This document shows, piece by piece, positions 22,562-29,894 of a DNA stretch of 34,048 bases. Source of the DNA: a virus. The notes beneath the pieces are model-generated. The model saw only the letters and a program-made list of their open reading frames with translations. It did no database searches and had not been told where the DNA came from. The translations under genes were made by a program, and so were the position numbers. The stretch lies in IMG/VR virus record IMGVR_UViG_3300042546_000723, positions 1 to 34,048 of that record. One strand, written 5' to 3'. The number at the start of each line of letters is the position of its first letter. Within the stretch, counting starts at the first letter, position 1.

Positions 22562-22860
22562 TAGTCGTACCGCGCCGGCTGAGAACTCGAACAAATAACG
22601 CACGGCCAAAACCAAACCCGGCCGTGTACCTCACAACGCCGCGGTGTGTCCACGCGCTGAAACGGTATTGTGTCGGCTTCCGGCTCCGCGTCCGATTCCT
22701 CCGCGCTCCACCTGTCGTAGATTTTTTGGCGGTGGTAGTCCACGGTCGATTTGCCGACGCGTAGTTTTCTCGCCACCGATCGTAACGAACCCTCACAACG
22801 TTGGATAAACTCGATTTCGAGTTGGGTTAACCGTCGCCCTCGGCGTGGTGTGTGGTCCAT
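22561..22860 (-). CDS. Small HTH protein with C-terminal Cys/His cluster
   Basis: 99 aa from the ATG at 22860 with GGGGGCACGG upstream; an ATG at 22872 would add four residues. Residues about 12-48 form an HTH: LTQLEIEFIQRCEGSLRSVARKLRVGKSTVDYHRQKI. The C-terminus has CEVHGRVWFWPCVIC, a likely zinc knuckle. The HTH-plus-zinc plan parallels the gene at 9556-9906, and both share the DYHR/EYHR end of the recognition helix. It lies between the terminase and tape-measure genes and after two dyads, so it may regulate or serve as a packaging factor. Confidence 0.6.
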   Translation of the reverse strand: MDHTPRRGRRLTQLEIEFIQRCEGSLRSVARKLRVGKSTVDYHRQKIYDRWSAEESDAEPEADTIPFQRVDTPRRCEVHGRVWFWPCVICSSSQPARYD

Positions 22861-22872
22861 CCGTGCCCCCAT

Positions 22873-22926
22873 GCAAAAACGTTCCGCAATTTGTCGCGTT
22901 TTGTTGGGTTCATTTTACGTTTTTGC
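22873..22926. promoter_or_regulatory. Inverted repeat GCAAAAACGT, operator-like
   Basis: GCAAAAACGT at 22873-22882 and its complement ACGTTTTTGC at 22917-22926, 34 nt apart, just upstream of the HTH gene that starts the tape-measure operon. The core GCAAAAACG also occurs at 13003-13011 inside the early promoter dyad, so one regulator might bind both. Confidence 0.45.
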
Positions 22927-22932
22927 AATAGT

Positions 22933-22956
22933 GCTAGAAATTGGCAATTTCCTAGC
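22933..22956. promoter_or_regulatory. 24-nt near-perfect palindrome after the terminase gene
   Basis: Reads outward symmetrically with one wobble-type mismatch and no loop, ending 2 nt before the terminase stop codon. There is no T-tract, so it is more like a protein-binding site than a terminator. Confidence 0.5.
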
Positions 22957-22958
22957 GG

Positions 22959-24986
22959 CTAGTCCCCCCATTTTCGTTTCGGCTTGGGATCCTCGGGGCC
23001 AGTTGGGGCCCAACCCAATCGCGTGGCGGCGCAAATGGCGTAGGCCAACGCGTCTTTGTAGTGGTTCGCCCCGGTGGTAATCCAACGCGATTTCGGCGGT
23101 TGGTCGGGCAATTCCTCGGTTACAAACTGCTCGTTGATTAAATGGCGTATAAACGTGCGGTGGACGGTTCCCGGCCCCGAAAACAACGTGATGGCTCCCG
23201 GATTTCCCGCCCCCACGCGAAAACCGCCATCGGCCAACCGTTTGTAGCCGTCGGCGTCGAGTGTCAATTGGTCGATGCGAACGCGGCGAACGCGGGACAA
23301 ATGCCAACGGCCATCGGGATCGATTTTACGAACCTGGTTGCCGGTTTTGGTGGGGGCGGAATAGCGGCGTTTGGCCATTTGGGTTTCGCCCCGGCCCAAC
23401 ACGGGTAACGCAAAATCTTTGCGGGTGACATTGAATTGCTTGGACGCCTCAAAAACAACCTCGGGCATGTGCCCCGAATCGACGTAAACCGAACGGCATG
23501 GCAAACGGCCACCGGCCACGGCCACGCCTGGCGGGGCGGTACCGTCGCGCACCACGCCCAATTCCAAATGGCCGAACAAATCCAACAACGTCCGCAACAA
23601 CCCGGTTTTTACGCCGGCGTCGCGGTCTACCTCGGCCGTGCCGTAGTCGCAAACGTGCAATTGGGCGTTGGGGCGGACTGCTAAAATTACCCAATGGCAA
23701 AACCGTTCGCCGACGTCCACCCCCGCGACAACGTGCAATGTATCGCCATGGGCCACGCCACGGGGCAACGCATCGCGGCGGGTGTCGATGTCGCTTTCCT
23801 CCAACACGTCCCCGGCCTCGGTGATTGGTGCCACGTAGGGCACGCCAAACACGAATTGCGATAGTTTCCGCTCGGCCAACTCGCGGGGGCGGCTGTCGGG
23901 TTCGAGTTGGGCGGCGGCCCACAAATCCACCGCCACGTCGGCCGCGTTCAAAAATAGATTGTGCCACGCGCCATAGCGAAAATACAACCGCCGCGTTTTT
24001 GGTGGCTCGCCGGTGATGCGGCCCCGCTTGTCGATTTCCTGGCCCGCGTGAACCAACACGGAATCGGCAACCGCCGTGCGGCGTTCCTCGGCGGTGATCG
24101 CCTCGCCGCATTTGGGGCAAACCCACGTTGCCAATTCGGCCGCCTCCACCTCGGTGCGGGCCGATTCCCAACCCAATAGGTTGTCCCGGCCTGGTTCCAC
24201 AAAGCTGCCGCAATGGGGGCATGGGCTCACGATGCGGGAATCGGTGGAAACCGGCCGCAACGTCGCCGGCAACTCGTTAAGCGTGGTGTTGGTGCCCTCG
24301 ATGTACGTCGCACGGTCGGCCCACTGGATCGAGCGTTGCCGGGCTCGCAATTGTTCGAGGGGATCGGCCTCGGGACTGTTCGACGCGCCGCGGCTGAACG
24401 CGGCCGCCTCGGTCACCAAAATGGTTCGGAGTGTGTAACCGGCCTTGGCCGCGTCACGTCCCCCGGCGGTTAGAATTTTGGCCACGGCGGCGTTGGAGAA
24501 AACGACGCGATCGCGGATGGTTCCCCCGGCGGATCCCGGACCGCTGCGTGGTAAAAAACGCTTTAGGCGGTGGCTTGCTTCCATCACCGGTTTAATGTCC
24601 GCGGTCCATTTGTCGCCGGCCATTTCTTCCATGGGGACGCCAAAACCGATCGATTCGTTTAGCTCGGTGATGTGCCATAGGAACGGGCAAACGTAACCGA
24701 TAAACGATTTGCCGGATTGGCTGGGGCCGGTGTAAACGAACTCATTCCATCGGCCGGAATCGATTTCGTCCGCCCATAGTTTTGCAATCGGCTGGTACTC
24801 AAAACGAAACCGGCGGCCGGAATAGGGGCCACCGTCGTTGGGTAGATAGACTTCGGCCGCCAACCAATCGGCGAACGTGCGCGGTGGTTCCCCCATGCCC
24901 GCACGCAACGCGGCGGAAATCATCGGCCCGAAATCAGCCGGCCGTAGCAAAACCAATCCGTCGTCCGAATGCAACTCGGTGGCCAT
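22959..24986 (-). CDS. terL: Terminase large subunit (lambda gpA-like)
   Basis: 675 aa from the ATG at 24986 with GAGGGGGAACAA upstream. Residues 87-94 are the Walker A motif GPSQSGKS; the Walker B-like ILVTEAAAF is at about 189-197. Two zinc-like pairs, CPHCGSF and CPKCGEA, lie near 255-300. The nuclease domain has VAGVDVGERF and, near the C-terminus, NHYKDALAYA. The protein is the ATP-driven DNA packaging motor and cuts concatemers. The layout matches gpA-family terminases. It is preceded 24 nt upstream by a likely small subunit. It is unusually far from the portal in the transcript. Confidence 0.93.
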   Translation of the reverse strand: MATELHSDDGLVLLRPADFGPMISAALRAGMGEPPRTFADWLAAEVYLPNDGGPYSGRRFRFEYQPIAKLWADEIDSGRWNEFVYTGPSQSGKSFIGYVCPFLWHITELNESIGFGVPMEEMAGDKWTADIKPVMEASHRLKRFLPRSGPGSAGGTIRDRVVFSNAAVAKILTAGGRDAAKAGYTLRTILVTEAAAFSRGASNSPEADPLEQLRARQRSIQWADRATYIEGTNTTLNELPATLRPVSTDSRIVSPCPHCGSFVEPGRDNLLGWESARTEVEAAELATWVCPKCGEAITAEERRTAVADSVLVHAGQEIDKRGRITGEPPKTRRLYFRYGAWHNLFLNAADVAVDLWAAAQLEPDSRPRELAERKLSQFVFGVPYVAPITEAGDVLEESDIDTRRDALPRGVAHGDTLHVVAGVDVGERFCHWVILAVRPNAQLHVCDYGTAEVDRDAGVKTGLLRTLLDLFGHLELGVVRDGTAPPGVAVAGGRLPCRSVYVDSGHMPEVVFEASKQFNVTRKDFALPVLGRGETQMAKRRYSAPTKTGNQVRKIDPDGRWHLSRVRRVRIDQLTLDADGYKRLADGGFRVGAGNPGAITLFSGPGTVHRTFIRHLINEQFVTEELPDQPPKSRWITTGANHYKDALAYAICAATRLGWAPTGPEDPKPKRKWGD

Positions 24987-25010
24987 GGTTTGTTCCCCCT
25001 CCAAACCGGT

Positions 25011-25601
25011 TTAGAAACGCAACGCGCCCCCGTCGATTTCCGTCGCCAATGCGTCCAAAAATTCGTTTACAACGTCGATTCCCTGTTGGCCAACCACGCG
25101 GTGCAACTGTGTTCCAAGGGCTCGCAAACGGGACGATAGCCAATCTAGTCCGGTTTGCACGTCCGATTTGGCCAACAATTTGTCCATGTGCCTATCTAGT
25201 TCGATTTGCAACCCCGCCGATTGGCGTTGGAGTTTGCCGATTTCCTGGCGTAGCTTTTCGCGGACCAATTCCGATTCGTCCGCGTCGAGATTCGGACGGG
25301 CGGCGGCGGCCAATTCCGAAATGCGGGTATGTAATTCCTTGACCACGGCGAACAAATTGACGGTGGGACCGTCCACGGGCACGTCGTACCGTTGCCCAAA
25401 CTCGTCAACCACTTTCTGTTGGCGGCCCGCCAATTCGCAATAAAGAGTTTTTGGAATCGCTCGCAACAATGCGTCGCGGCTCGCGGCGTTCGATTCGCGT
25501 TGCCAACGGTCGATCGCCTTGGCCTCGCGTGTCGTTAGTTTTCCACCGTCGAGTTGTTTTAGCCTAGCCCGCAACCCGTCCCCCTCGGTTTTCGGATCCA
25601 C
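25011..25601 (-). CDS. Putative terminase small subunit
   Basis: 196 aa, GTG start at 25601, 3 nt after the preceding stop. Mostly helical: an N-terminal KLTTREAKAIDRW segment suggestive of a DNA-binding helix, a conserved-looking CELAGRQQKVVDEFGQRYDVPVDGPTV block (about 55-82), then a long coiled-coil-like stretch (about 105-145). This matches small terminase subunits that pair with gpA-like motors. Placement directly upstream of the large subunit supports it. The HTH is not strong, so moderate confidence. Confidence 0.6.
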   Translation of the reverse strand: MDPKTEGDGLRARLKQLDGGKLTTREAKAIDRWQRESNAASRDALLRAIPKTLYCELAGRQQKVVDEFGQRYDVPVDGPTVNLFAVVKELHTRISELAAAARPNLDADESELVREKLRQEIGKLQRQSAGLQIELDRHMDKLLAKSDVQTGLDWLSSRLRALGTQLHRVVGQQGIDVVNEFLDALATEIDGGALRF

Positions 25602-25604
25602 GCA

Positions 25605-25913
25605 TTACCCCGTTTTGCAACGTGAAACCGCTTCAACCACGCGGTTCGTTTTGGTGTCCAATTCGGCAACGTGGCTTTTGATTTCTAGGATTGCCCCGTG
25701 TTGGTCGGCAAGCGTGTCCTTGACTTGCCGCATGGTGGCGGTGGTTTCCTTCAAATGCTCCACGGCCGCATCTTTGGCCGGAACCAATAGGTTTACCCCG
25801 GCCCAACACAACCAACGATAAATCGCCCACCCGAGGGTTATTACCAATAACACGGCAAAACCTTGATTGAACCAATACACGATTTCCGTTGTTTGTTGTG
25901 CAATCAAAAACAT
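25605..25913 (-). CDS. Small membrane protein with coiled coil, holin-like
   Basis: 102 aa from the ATG at 25913; the upstream TTG-initiated extension is weaker. A single hydrophobic helix (GFAVLLVITLGWAIYRWLCWAG, about 18-40) is followed by a charged helical segment (AAVEHLKETTATMRQVKDTLADQH) to the C-terminus. The topology, one membrane helix plus a coiled coil, is seen in some phage holins and spanin-like proteins. It lies at the end of the lysis-type cluster and just before the terminase genes. Function inferred from topology and context. Confidence 0.5.
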   Translation of the reverse strand: MFLIAQQTTEIVYWFNQGFAVLLVITLGWAIYRWLCWAGVNLLVPAKDAAVEHLKETTATMRQVKDTLADQHGAILEIKSHVAELDTKTNRVVEAVSRCKTG

Positions 25914-25952
25914 GGCGTCGCGCTCCAACGCGTTGAGTTTTCGGGGAATGAA

Positions 25953-26387
25953 TTATCGGCCAAACAACCGCCGCATGGGACCGGACGAACGGACGCCGCA
26001 TTGGCCACCGCTGCACGTTTGGCGCGTGTAGGTCGTCATTGTAGAGGACTCGAAAATCTGTCCCGAAACGGCTGGGGACACGTCAACGACGGTTGGCGTT
26101 TGCCATGAATCCACAACAACCGGTTGCGGTGCCGGTTTGGACTCGGCCACCGGTTGCAATTTCGCCAACTGCAATTCCAACTCACCCACCCGCCGTTCCA
26201 ATGCGGTGATCCGATCGGCCATTTGGTTTTCGAGCGTTGCCTGGCGATACGCGGCCACCGCCTCGGGCTCGCTCGCCACCGTATACCAACTGCCATTGGC
26301 GTGGATCGGCCGGCTAATCGATGCGCCCACCAATGCCACCAATGCGGCCGCCACCATAAACCCGATGAATCCGTTCCAATTTCGCAT
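25953..26387 (-). CDS. Membrane-anchored periplasmic-type protein, possible spanin-like component
   Basis: 144 aa, ATG at 26387. Residues 7-25 (FIGFMVAAALVALVGASIS) are a signal anchor. A coiled coil follows (ENQMADRITALERRVGELELQLAKLQ, about 53-78), then a Pro/Val-rich linker and a C-terminus with one Cys pair (CSGGQC). The layout resembles spanins, which link inner and outer membranes at the last step of lysis in Gram-negative hosts. A plain structural membrane protein is equally possible. Confidence 0.45.
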   Translation of the reverse strand: MRNWNGFIGFMVAAALVALVGASISRPIHANGSWYTVASEPEAVAAYRQATLENQMADRITALERRVGELELQLAKLQPVAESKPAPQPVVVDSWQTPTVVDVSPAVSGQIFESSTMTTYTRQTCSGGQCGVRSSGPMRRLFGR

Positions 26388-26388
26388 T

Positions 26389-26865
26389 CTATTTTCCCTC
26401 CAACGTGTCTAGTGCCTTCACAATGTCAAATAACGCGCGGGCGTACTTGTCGTTTGCCGCGGGTGTTTGCTGCAAATGGGATAGCCTGGCGGCGGTTGCG
26501 TTCAACACGCCAACCACCGTGGCCCCTTCGGAATCCACCGCGCCGGCGGATCGCCAATGGATTGTTGAGTTTGGCGAAACGATCGAACGCCCGCCAAGGT
26601 CCGCACCGCTCGCCGCATCGCGGAAAAACAAATCGTTGCCTGATAGGTTCCCGAGTAGTTGCGGGATCGGTTCCGGTTTTGCTGCGTCCATCGTTTTGAT
26701 TTCCATAGTAAAACTTGCCACCGCGCCAACGATTGCCGCCGCTGCCAACCAAGCTACGCCAATTAGGATTGCGTGTCGTCGTATTTTGAAACGCTTCGGA
26801 TTGCGAAAGCTTCGTGCGGTGTGGCGCGTGATTCGGTCAAAACCGCCGTTCCGTTGGTTTCCCAT
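26389..26865 (-). CDS. Membrane protein of the lysis-type cluster
   Basis: 158 aa from the ATG at 26865 with GGGGGGACAA upstream. It overlaps the end of the protease gene by 103 nt, unusual here. The N-terminal 40 residues are basic (RITRHTARSFRNPKRFKIRRH), followed by a membrane helix (AILIGVAWLAAAAIVGAVASF, about 42-62). The rest looks periplasmic, strand/helix mixed. No domain recognised. Confidence 0.5.
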   Translation of the reverse strand: MGNQRNGGFDRITRHTARSFRNPKRFKIRRHAILIGVAWLAAAAIVGAVASFTMEIKTMDAAKPEPIPQLLGNLSGNDLFFRDAASGADLGGRSIVSPNSTIHWRSAGAVDSEGATVVGVLNATAARLSHLQQTPAANDKYARALFDIVKALDTLEGK

Positions 26866-27581
26866 TTGTCCCCCCAACTGTTCCGAATCAAAACGCCAAA
26901 CGAACCACGGCCCAAAACCACCAATTTCGTGGCGTACACTAGATGGCCCCACCATGCCAACCCGAGGGTTACCGGGAAACCATGCAACAACGCCGACGCC
27001 ACCGCATCGAAATTAAGGCTAGGTAATTCGCTGTATTCCGCCGCCGCGTGCAATTTGGCATTGGCTCGTTGTTCCGGGGTGTCGTACCGGCGATCCAATG
27101 CGGCCTCGGGCCAGTAGTCGAGGGTCGAAACGCCGTATTTGGCGATTCCCTCGATGGCTTCGCCGGCCCACCCGCCCACGTCGCGGTAGCCCTTGATTTT
27201 GGCCGCCGCCGAGGTCGCCGATAAATGCGGGACCGGCAAACCGGCAACGGCGTAAGCGGTCATCATTGCGCCCACGGTGCCGTAGCACCAACAATAGGGC
27301 CGTTGGCCTTGGTTCAAAATCGGAACGTGGGCGTAGCTGGCCAAATGCTCGGGGGTCGCCCGTCCCACCTCTGCAACCTCGGCCCGCTCCGCCCACTCGC
27401 TCCGATCAATCAATGGTTCGCCATAGGGGGCGGCATAGGCCCCGAACGGCTCGCGGTCAAAATCCCGCGGAATGTATCCCCCGGAAAATGCGTCCACGGT
27501 GCGCAATTGCGTTAGCAACTCATTGGCCCGCTTGTCGTCGTAGACGGTGTACCGGTGAATGTTGGTTTTAAAATTGCTCAC
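26763..27581 (-). CDS. Papain-like cysteine protease (family C1), candidate lysin
   Basis: 272 aa from the GTG at 27581, which overlaps the previous stop as GTGA. The C1 active-site set is complete: oxyanion Gln Q91 and catalytic C97 (NQGQRPYCWCYG), H213 (WWGHLVYA) and N234 (RNSWG), spaced as in papain (Q to C, six residues). There is no signal peptide or propeptide of the usual length; about 80 residues precede the active-site segment. The enzyme would cut peptide bonds. It sits among five predicted membrane proteins, where a phage normally keeps its endolysin, and no peptidoglycan hydrolase is recognisable anywhere. A role as lysin is inference. Confidence 0.8.
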   Translation of the reverse strand: MSNFKTNIHRYTVYDDKRANELLTQLRTVDAFSGGYIPRDFDREPFGAYAAPYGEPLIDRSEWAERAEVAEVGRATPEHLASYAHVPILNQGQRPYCWCYGTVGAMMTAYAVAGLPVPHLSATSAAAKIKGYRDVGGWAGEAIEGIAKYGVSTLDYWPEAALDRRYDTPEQRANAKLHAAAEYSELPSLNFDAVASALLHGFPVTLGLAWWGHLVYATKLVVLGRGSFGVLIRNSWGDKWETNGTAVLTESRATPHEAFAIRSVSKYDDTQS

Positions 27582-28066
27582 CGTGCGAACGCCTCCAATT
27601 TGGTTTGGAATTGGTCCACGTTTGCGGGCAACGCCATTTCCATCGCACGCCGTGGTTTTGCAAACACAACCGCCGGCGGTGTGGTGGTGATCCGTTTTCT
27701 CAATGCTCGCCACTCGGTCGCCATCGCGTCGGTTGCGTCGTCCACGTCCACGATGCGGATTTCTCCGCCGAGTTTGGCCACCAATTCGCGAACGGGCACG
27801 CTCGTTAGAATTTGCGATTGGTCGGCGGGCAACGTTTGCCGGTTCGCCGATTCCTCGACAATCAACACGCGTAAACCGTCCACCGCGATTGGCTCGCCAT
27901 CGTCATTGGGGCGGCGGGAACTGATAAACCACGCCGCGGCAATCACCAACGCCACGGCCCACGGTGCCCAACGTTCGAGTTGCACCCATGAGAACGCCGG
28001 TTGGGGCGGTGGCGGTGATGGGCTCGTTGGTGCCACAATGGGCACGTTCAACCAATCGTCGTTCAC
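27578..28066 (-). CDS. Membrane protein of the lysis-type cluster
   Basis: 162 aa, ATG at 28066 overlapping the upstream stop. A Pro-rich N-terminus, a single membrane helix (WAPWAVALVIAAAWFI, about 33-48), then a soluble domain beginning GLRVLIVEES that looks alpha/beta, perhaps thioredoxin-like, without a CxxC motif. It precedes the cysteine protease directly (GTGA overlap), so the two may be made in equal amounts and act together. Function unknown. Confidence 0.5.
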   Translation of the reverse strand: MNDDWLNVPIVAPTSPSPPPPQPAFSWVQLERWAPWAVALVIAAAWFISSRRPNDDGEPIAVDGLRVLIVEESANRQTLPADQSQILTSVPVRELVAKLGGEIRIVDVDDATDAMATEWRALRKRITTTPPAVVFAKPRRAMEMALPANVDQFQTKLEAFAR

Positions 28067-28716
28067 GGTTGGCCCCCGTTCGATTCGTTGCCGTTCGGGA
28101 CCGGGGGCGGGGGTTCATGGGGGACACGTTCCCCCGCCGCCCGATCCGACGTTTTTTCCAATAGTTGATCCAATTTGGATTGGGTCGCACGCTGTGATTC
28201 AAACACGGTCAAAAACGTGGTTCGCACCTGTTCGGCGAACGCGGCCAATTGCGGATCGGTGATTGCCGCGCCGGCGGCCTGGCCTGCTTGCCTGGCCGCG
28301 TCGGCGGCGTCTCGCGTGGCGGCTCGCTGCGATTGCTTATAAACCTGGTTGATGCGTTCGATCGTCGCGGCCTTCGTTTGTTGTGCAATGCGCCAATTGG
28401 AAACGGTCGAATAGATGCCGGTCACCACGTCGGCAATGATTCGCCAACCGAACGTTGCGGCGAAAATTCCGAAACCGCCGAGGGCCACTACGAAATCGAT
28501 TGCCAACGGCAACAACAACCCAGTGACGCCAACCACGGAACCGTAACCGTCGGGGGCTGGGGCGTTGGGTGCCACGGTCGAAAACAACCAACCCGCGATC
28601 AAACGGCGATTGGCCCAAACTGCGTAGAGAATTGCGCACCCGATGGCGAAACGTAGTCCGCGGCTAGGTGGCTCGGAAATAGTTACCGTGTGCGTTGTGT
28701 TTCCGTTGGTGTCCAT
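28063..28716 (-). CDS. Polytopic membrane protein, holin-like
   Basis: 217 aa, ATG at 28716. Three hydrophobic helices are likely (FAIGCAILYAVWA, about 23-36; VVGVTGLLLPLAIDFVVALGG, about 61-81; FGIFAATFGWRIIADVVTGIY, about 82-102). A long basic/Ala-rich helical tail follows, then a Pro-rich C-terminus. It is the first gene of the lysis-type cluster and follows a hairpin that abuts its start codon. Number of helices and position fit a class I-like holin, though the tail is long for one. Confidence 0.5.
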   Translation of the reverse strand: MDTNGNTTHTVTISEPPSRGLRFAIGCAILYAVWANRRLIAGWLFSTVAPNAPAPDGYGSVVGVTGLLLPLAIDFVVALGGFGIFAATFGWRIIADVVTGIYSTVSNWRIAQQTKAATIERINQVYKQSQRAATRDAADAARQAGQAAGAAITDPQLAAFAEQVRTTFLTVFESQRATQSKLDQLLEKTSDRAAGERVPHEPPPPVPNGNESNGGQP

Positions 28717-28733
28717 GCCTAGAAAATCTAGGC
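28717..28733 (-). promoter_or_regulatory. Hairpin abutting the holin-like start codon
   Basis: GCCTAGA (28717-28723) and TCTAGGC (28727-28733) form a perfect 7-bp stem with a 3-nt loop, directly upstream of the ATG at 28716. No normal Shine-Dalgarno is visible, so the stem may restrict ribosome access and delay expression. Confidence 0.5.
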
Positions 28734-28845
28734 GGGGTTCTACAACTGTCCTAAAACTTTCACCAACCGCATTGCCACGCGTAAAAATCGGCGTAACTAC
28801 CTGCCAACCGTGGAACCCGGCCGGCGGCCATCGCCGCCCGCCAAA

Positions 28846-29598
28846 TTAGGTAACGGCCCCAACGTCGGCCCCAACGTTTTTTTTTGCCACCCATGCCCGT
28901 ATCGTTGGGAAATCGAGGGCACAATGTACCAACGCATCCCGCACGGTCACGTTGTACACGTCCTCGAACAACGACAACTCGGCCGCACCGATCCGATAGT
29001 TGGCGGCCAATGCGGCGATCGCCAAATCGTCGATGCGTTCAAAACTGAACGTGGCGACGTCATCCCCCACCGCCTGGTCGTGCGCGTCGGCGTAGGCCAA
29101 CGCAAGGTCGAGAAATTGTCGGTATTCCTTTGCCACGCGAACCGCTCGCCATTTTCCGGTCGATGAATCGTAGGCCAACGTTTTCGGCAATGGCGTATAG
29201 TAGCCCGCGCTTTCAACGTCGAAACCACGGGCGACGGCTGCAACCCAAACCGAACCGTCCCCCAACGCCACGTTGTGGCCATCAAGCAACGTAGGCCGTT
29301 GGAGTTTCGCCGGTTCCAAGGTCGCATCGTTCCACCGGCCCACGTAGCATTGAGGGTTTACCGGAACGCCATCGACGGCGTGGAATATGGGGGCCCACGT
29401 TTGGGTTTGCGTATCCCATTTCAAATCCCGCGTGGGATCGGTCCCCAACATGAACAACCAACCGGGGCCGGATCCATTGGGACCGGCTAAAACCTCGCGG
29501 CGGGTTACTGTGGCCCCGCGGTCGATGGTGTACGCCAAATGGGGTGGAACGCGGAACGCTGCGCCGGCGTCACCGCGCGGCACGTAATAGAAAAACAT
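28846..29598 (-). CDS. Phage protein of unknown function
   Basis: 250 aa, ATG at 29598. The N-terminal 130 residues are strand-rich with aromatics (MFFYYVPRGDAGAAFRVPP, GPGWLFMLGTDPTRDLKWD). The C-terminal 110 are mainly helical (KEYRQFLDLALAYADAHDQAVGD, IDDLAIAALAANYRIGAAEL). No recognised domain. It comes two genes after the putative tail-tube gene, the place of tail-assembly chaperones, so it could serve in tail assembly, but no slippery site linking it with the 74-aa gene was seen. Confidence 0.5.
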   Translation of the reverse strand: MFFYYVPRGDAGAAFRVPPHLAYTIDRGATVTRREVLAGPNGSGPGWLFMLGTDPTRDLKWDTQTQTWAPIFHAVDGVPVNPQCYVGRWNDATLEPAKLQRPTLLDGHNVALGDGSVWVAAVARGFDVESAGYYTPLPKTLAYDSSTGKWRAVRVAKEYRQFLDLALAYADAHDQAVGDDVATFSFERIDDLAIAALAANYRIGAAELSLFEDVYNVTVRDALVHCALDFPTIRAWVAKKNVGADVGAVT

Positions 29599-29636
29599 AA
29601 ATTCGGGTCCGTTGTCGTTTGTCCGTTGTAATTACC

Positions 29637-29654
29637 GCACGGCTCGCGCCGTAC
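29637..29654. other. Short hairpin between two tail-assembly-position genes
   Basis: ACGGC and GCCGT arms flank a GCGA-type tetraloop on the - strand (about 29637-29654). It lies in the 60-nt gap before the ATG at 29598. It may slow or stop transcription, but it has no T-tract. Confidence 0.35.
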
Positions 29655-29658
29655 CGTT

Positions 29659-29883
29659 TCAAATCGCTTTATTCGATGGGTTAATCAACGCGGCGATTTC
29701 GTCCACCGCACCCATGGCCAACAACTCGGCCGCCACGTCCCACGCGTCGGCGTCGTTCAACCGCTCGAAAATCCATCCTGCGCCCAACCCGGTCACGTTG
29801 GCGATTTGTTGGGCCAACTCGGGGTTGGTGATCGATGGCGCGGTCGCCGGTTTGTCGGTGGTGGTCGGTGGGTTTTTTGCCAT
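29659..29883 (-). CDS. Small protein, tail-assembly-chaperone position
   Basis: 74 aa from the ATG at 29883; a GTG at 29895 is in frame but overlaps the previous stop codon. An unstructured Thr/Pro-rich N-terminus (about 25 residues) is followed by helices (NPELAQQIANVTGLGAGWIFERL, DAWDVAAELLAMGAVDEIAALI). It directly follows the tail-tube-like gene. Small helical proteins at this point often act as tail-assembly chaperones. Not supported by homology. Confidence 0.45.
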   Translation of the reverse strand: MAKNPPTTTDKPATAPSITNPELAQQIANVTGLGAGWIFERLNDADAWDVAAELLAMGAVDEIAALINPSNKAI

Positions 29884-29894
29884 GGTGGTTTCCA

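Noticed and set aside
22933-22956. Rho-independent terminator after terminase
   Set aside because: No loop and no T-tract on the - strand; a binding-site palindrome is a better reading.
28846-29883. Tail-assembly chaperone with programmed frameshift
   Set aside because: The two genes do not overlap (60-nt gap), and no slippery heptamer was seen near the end of the first.
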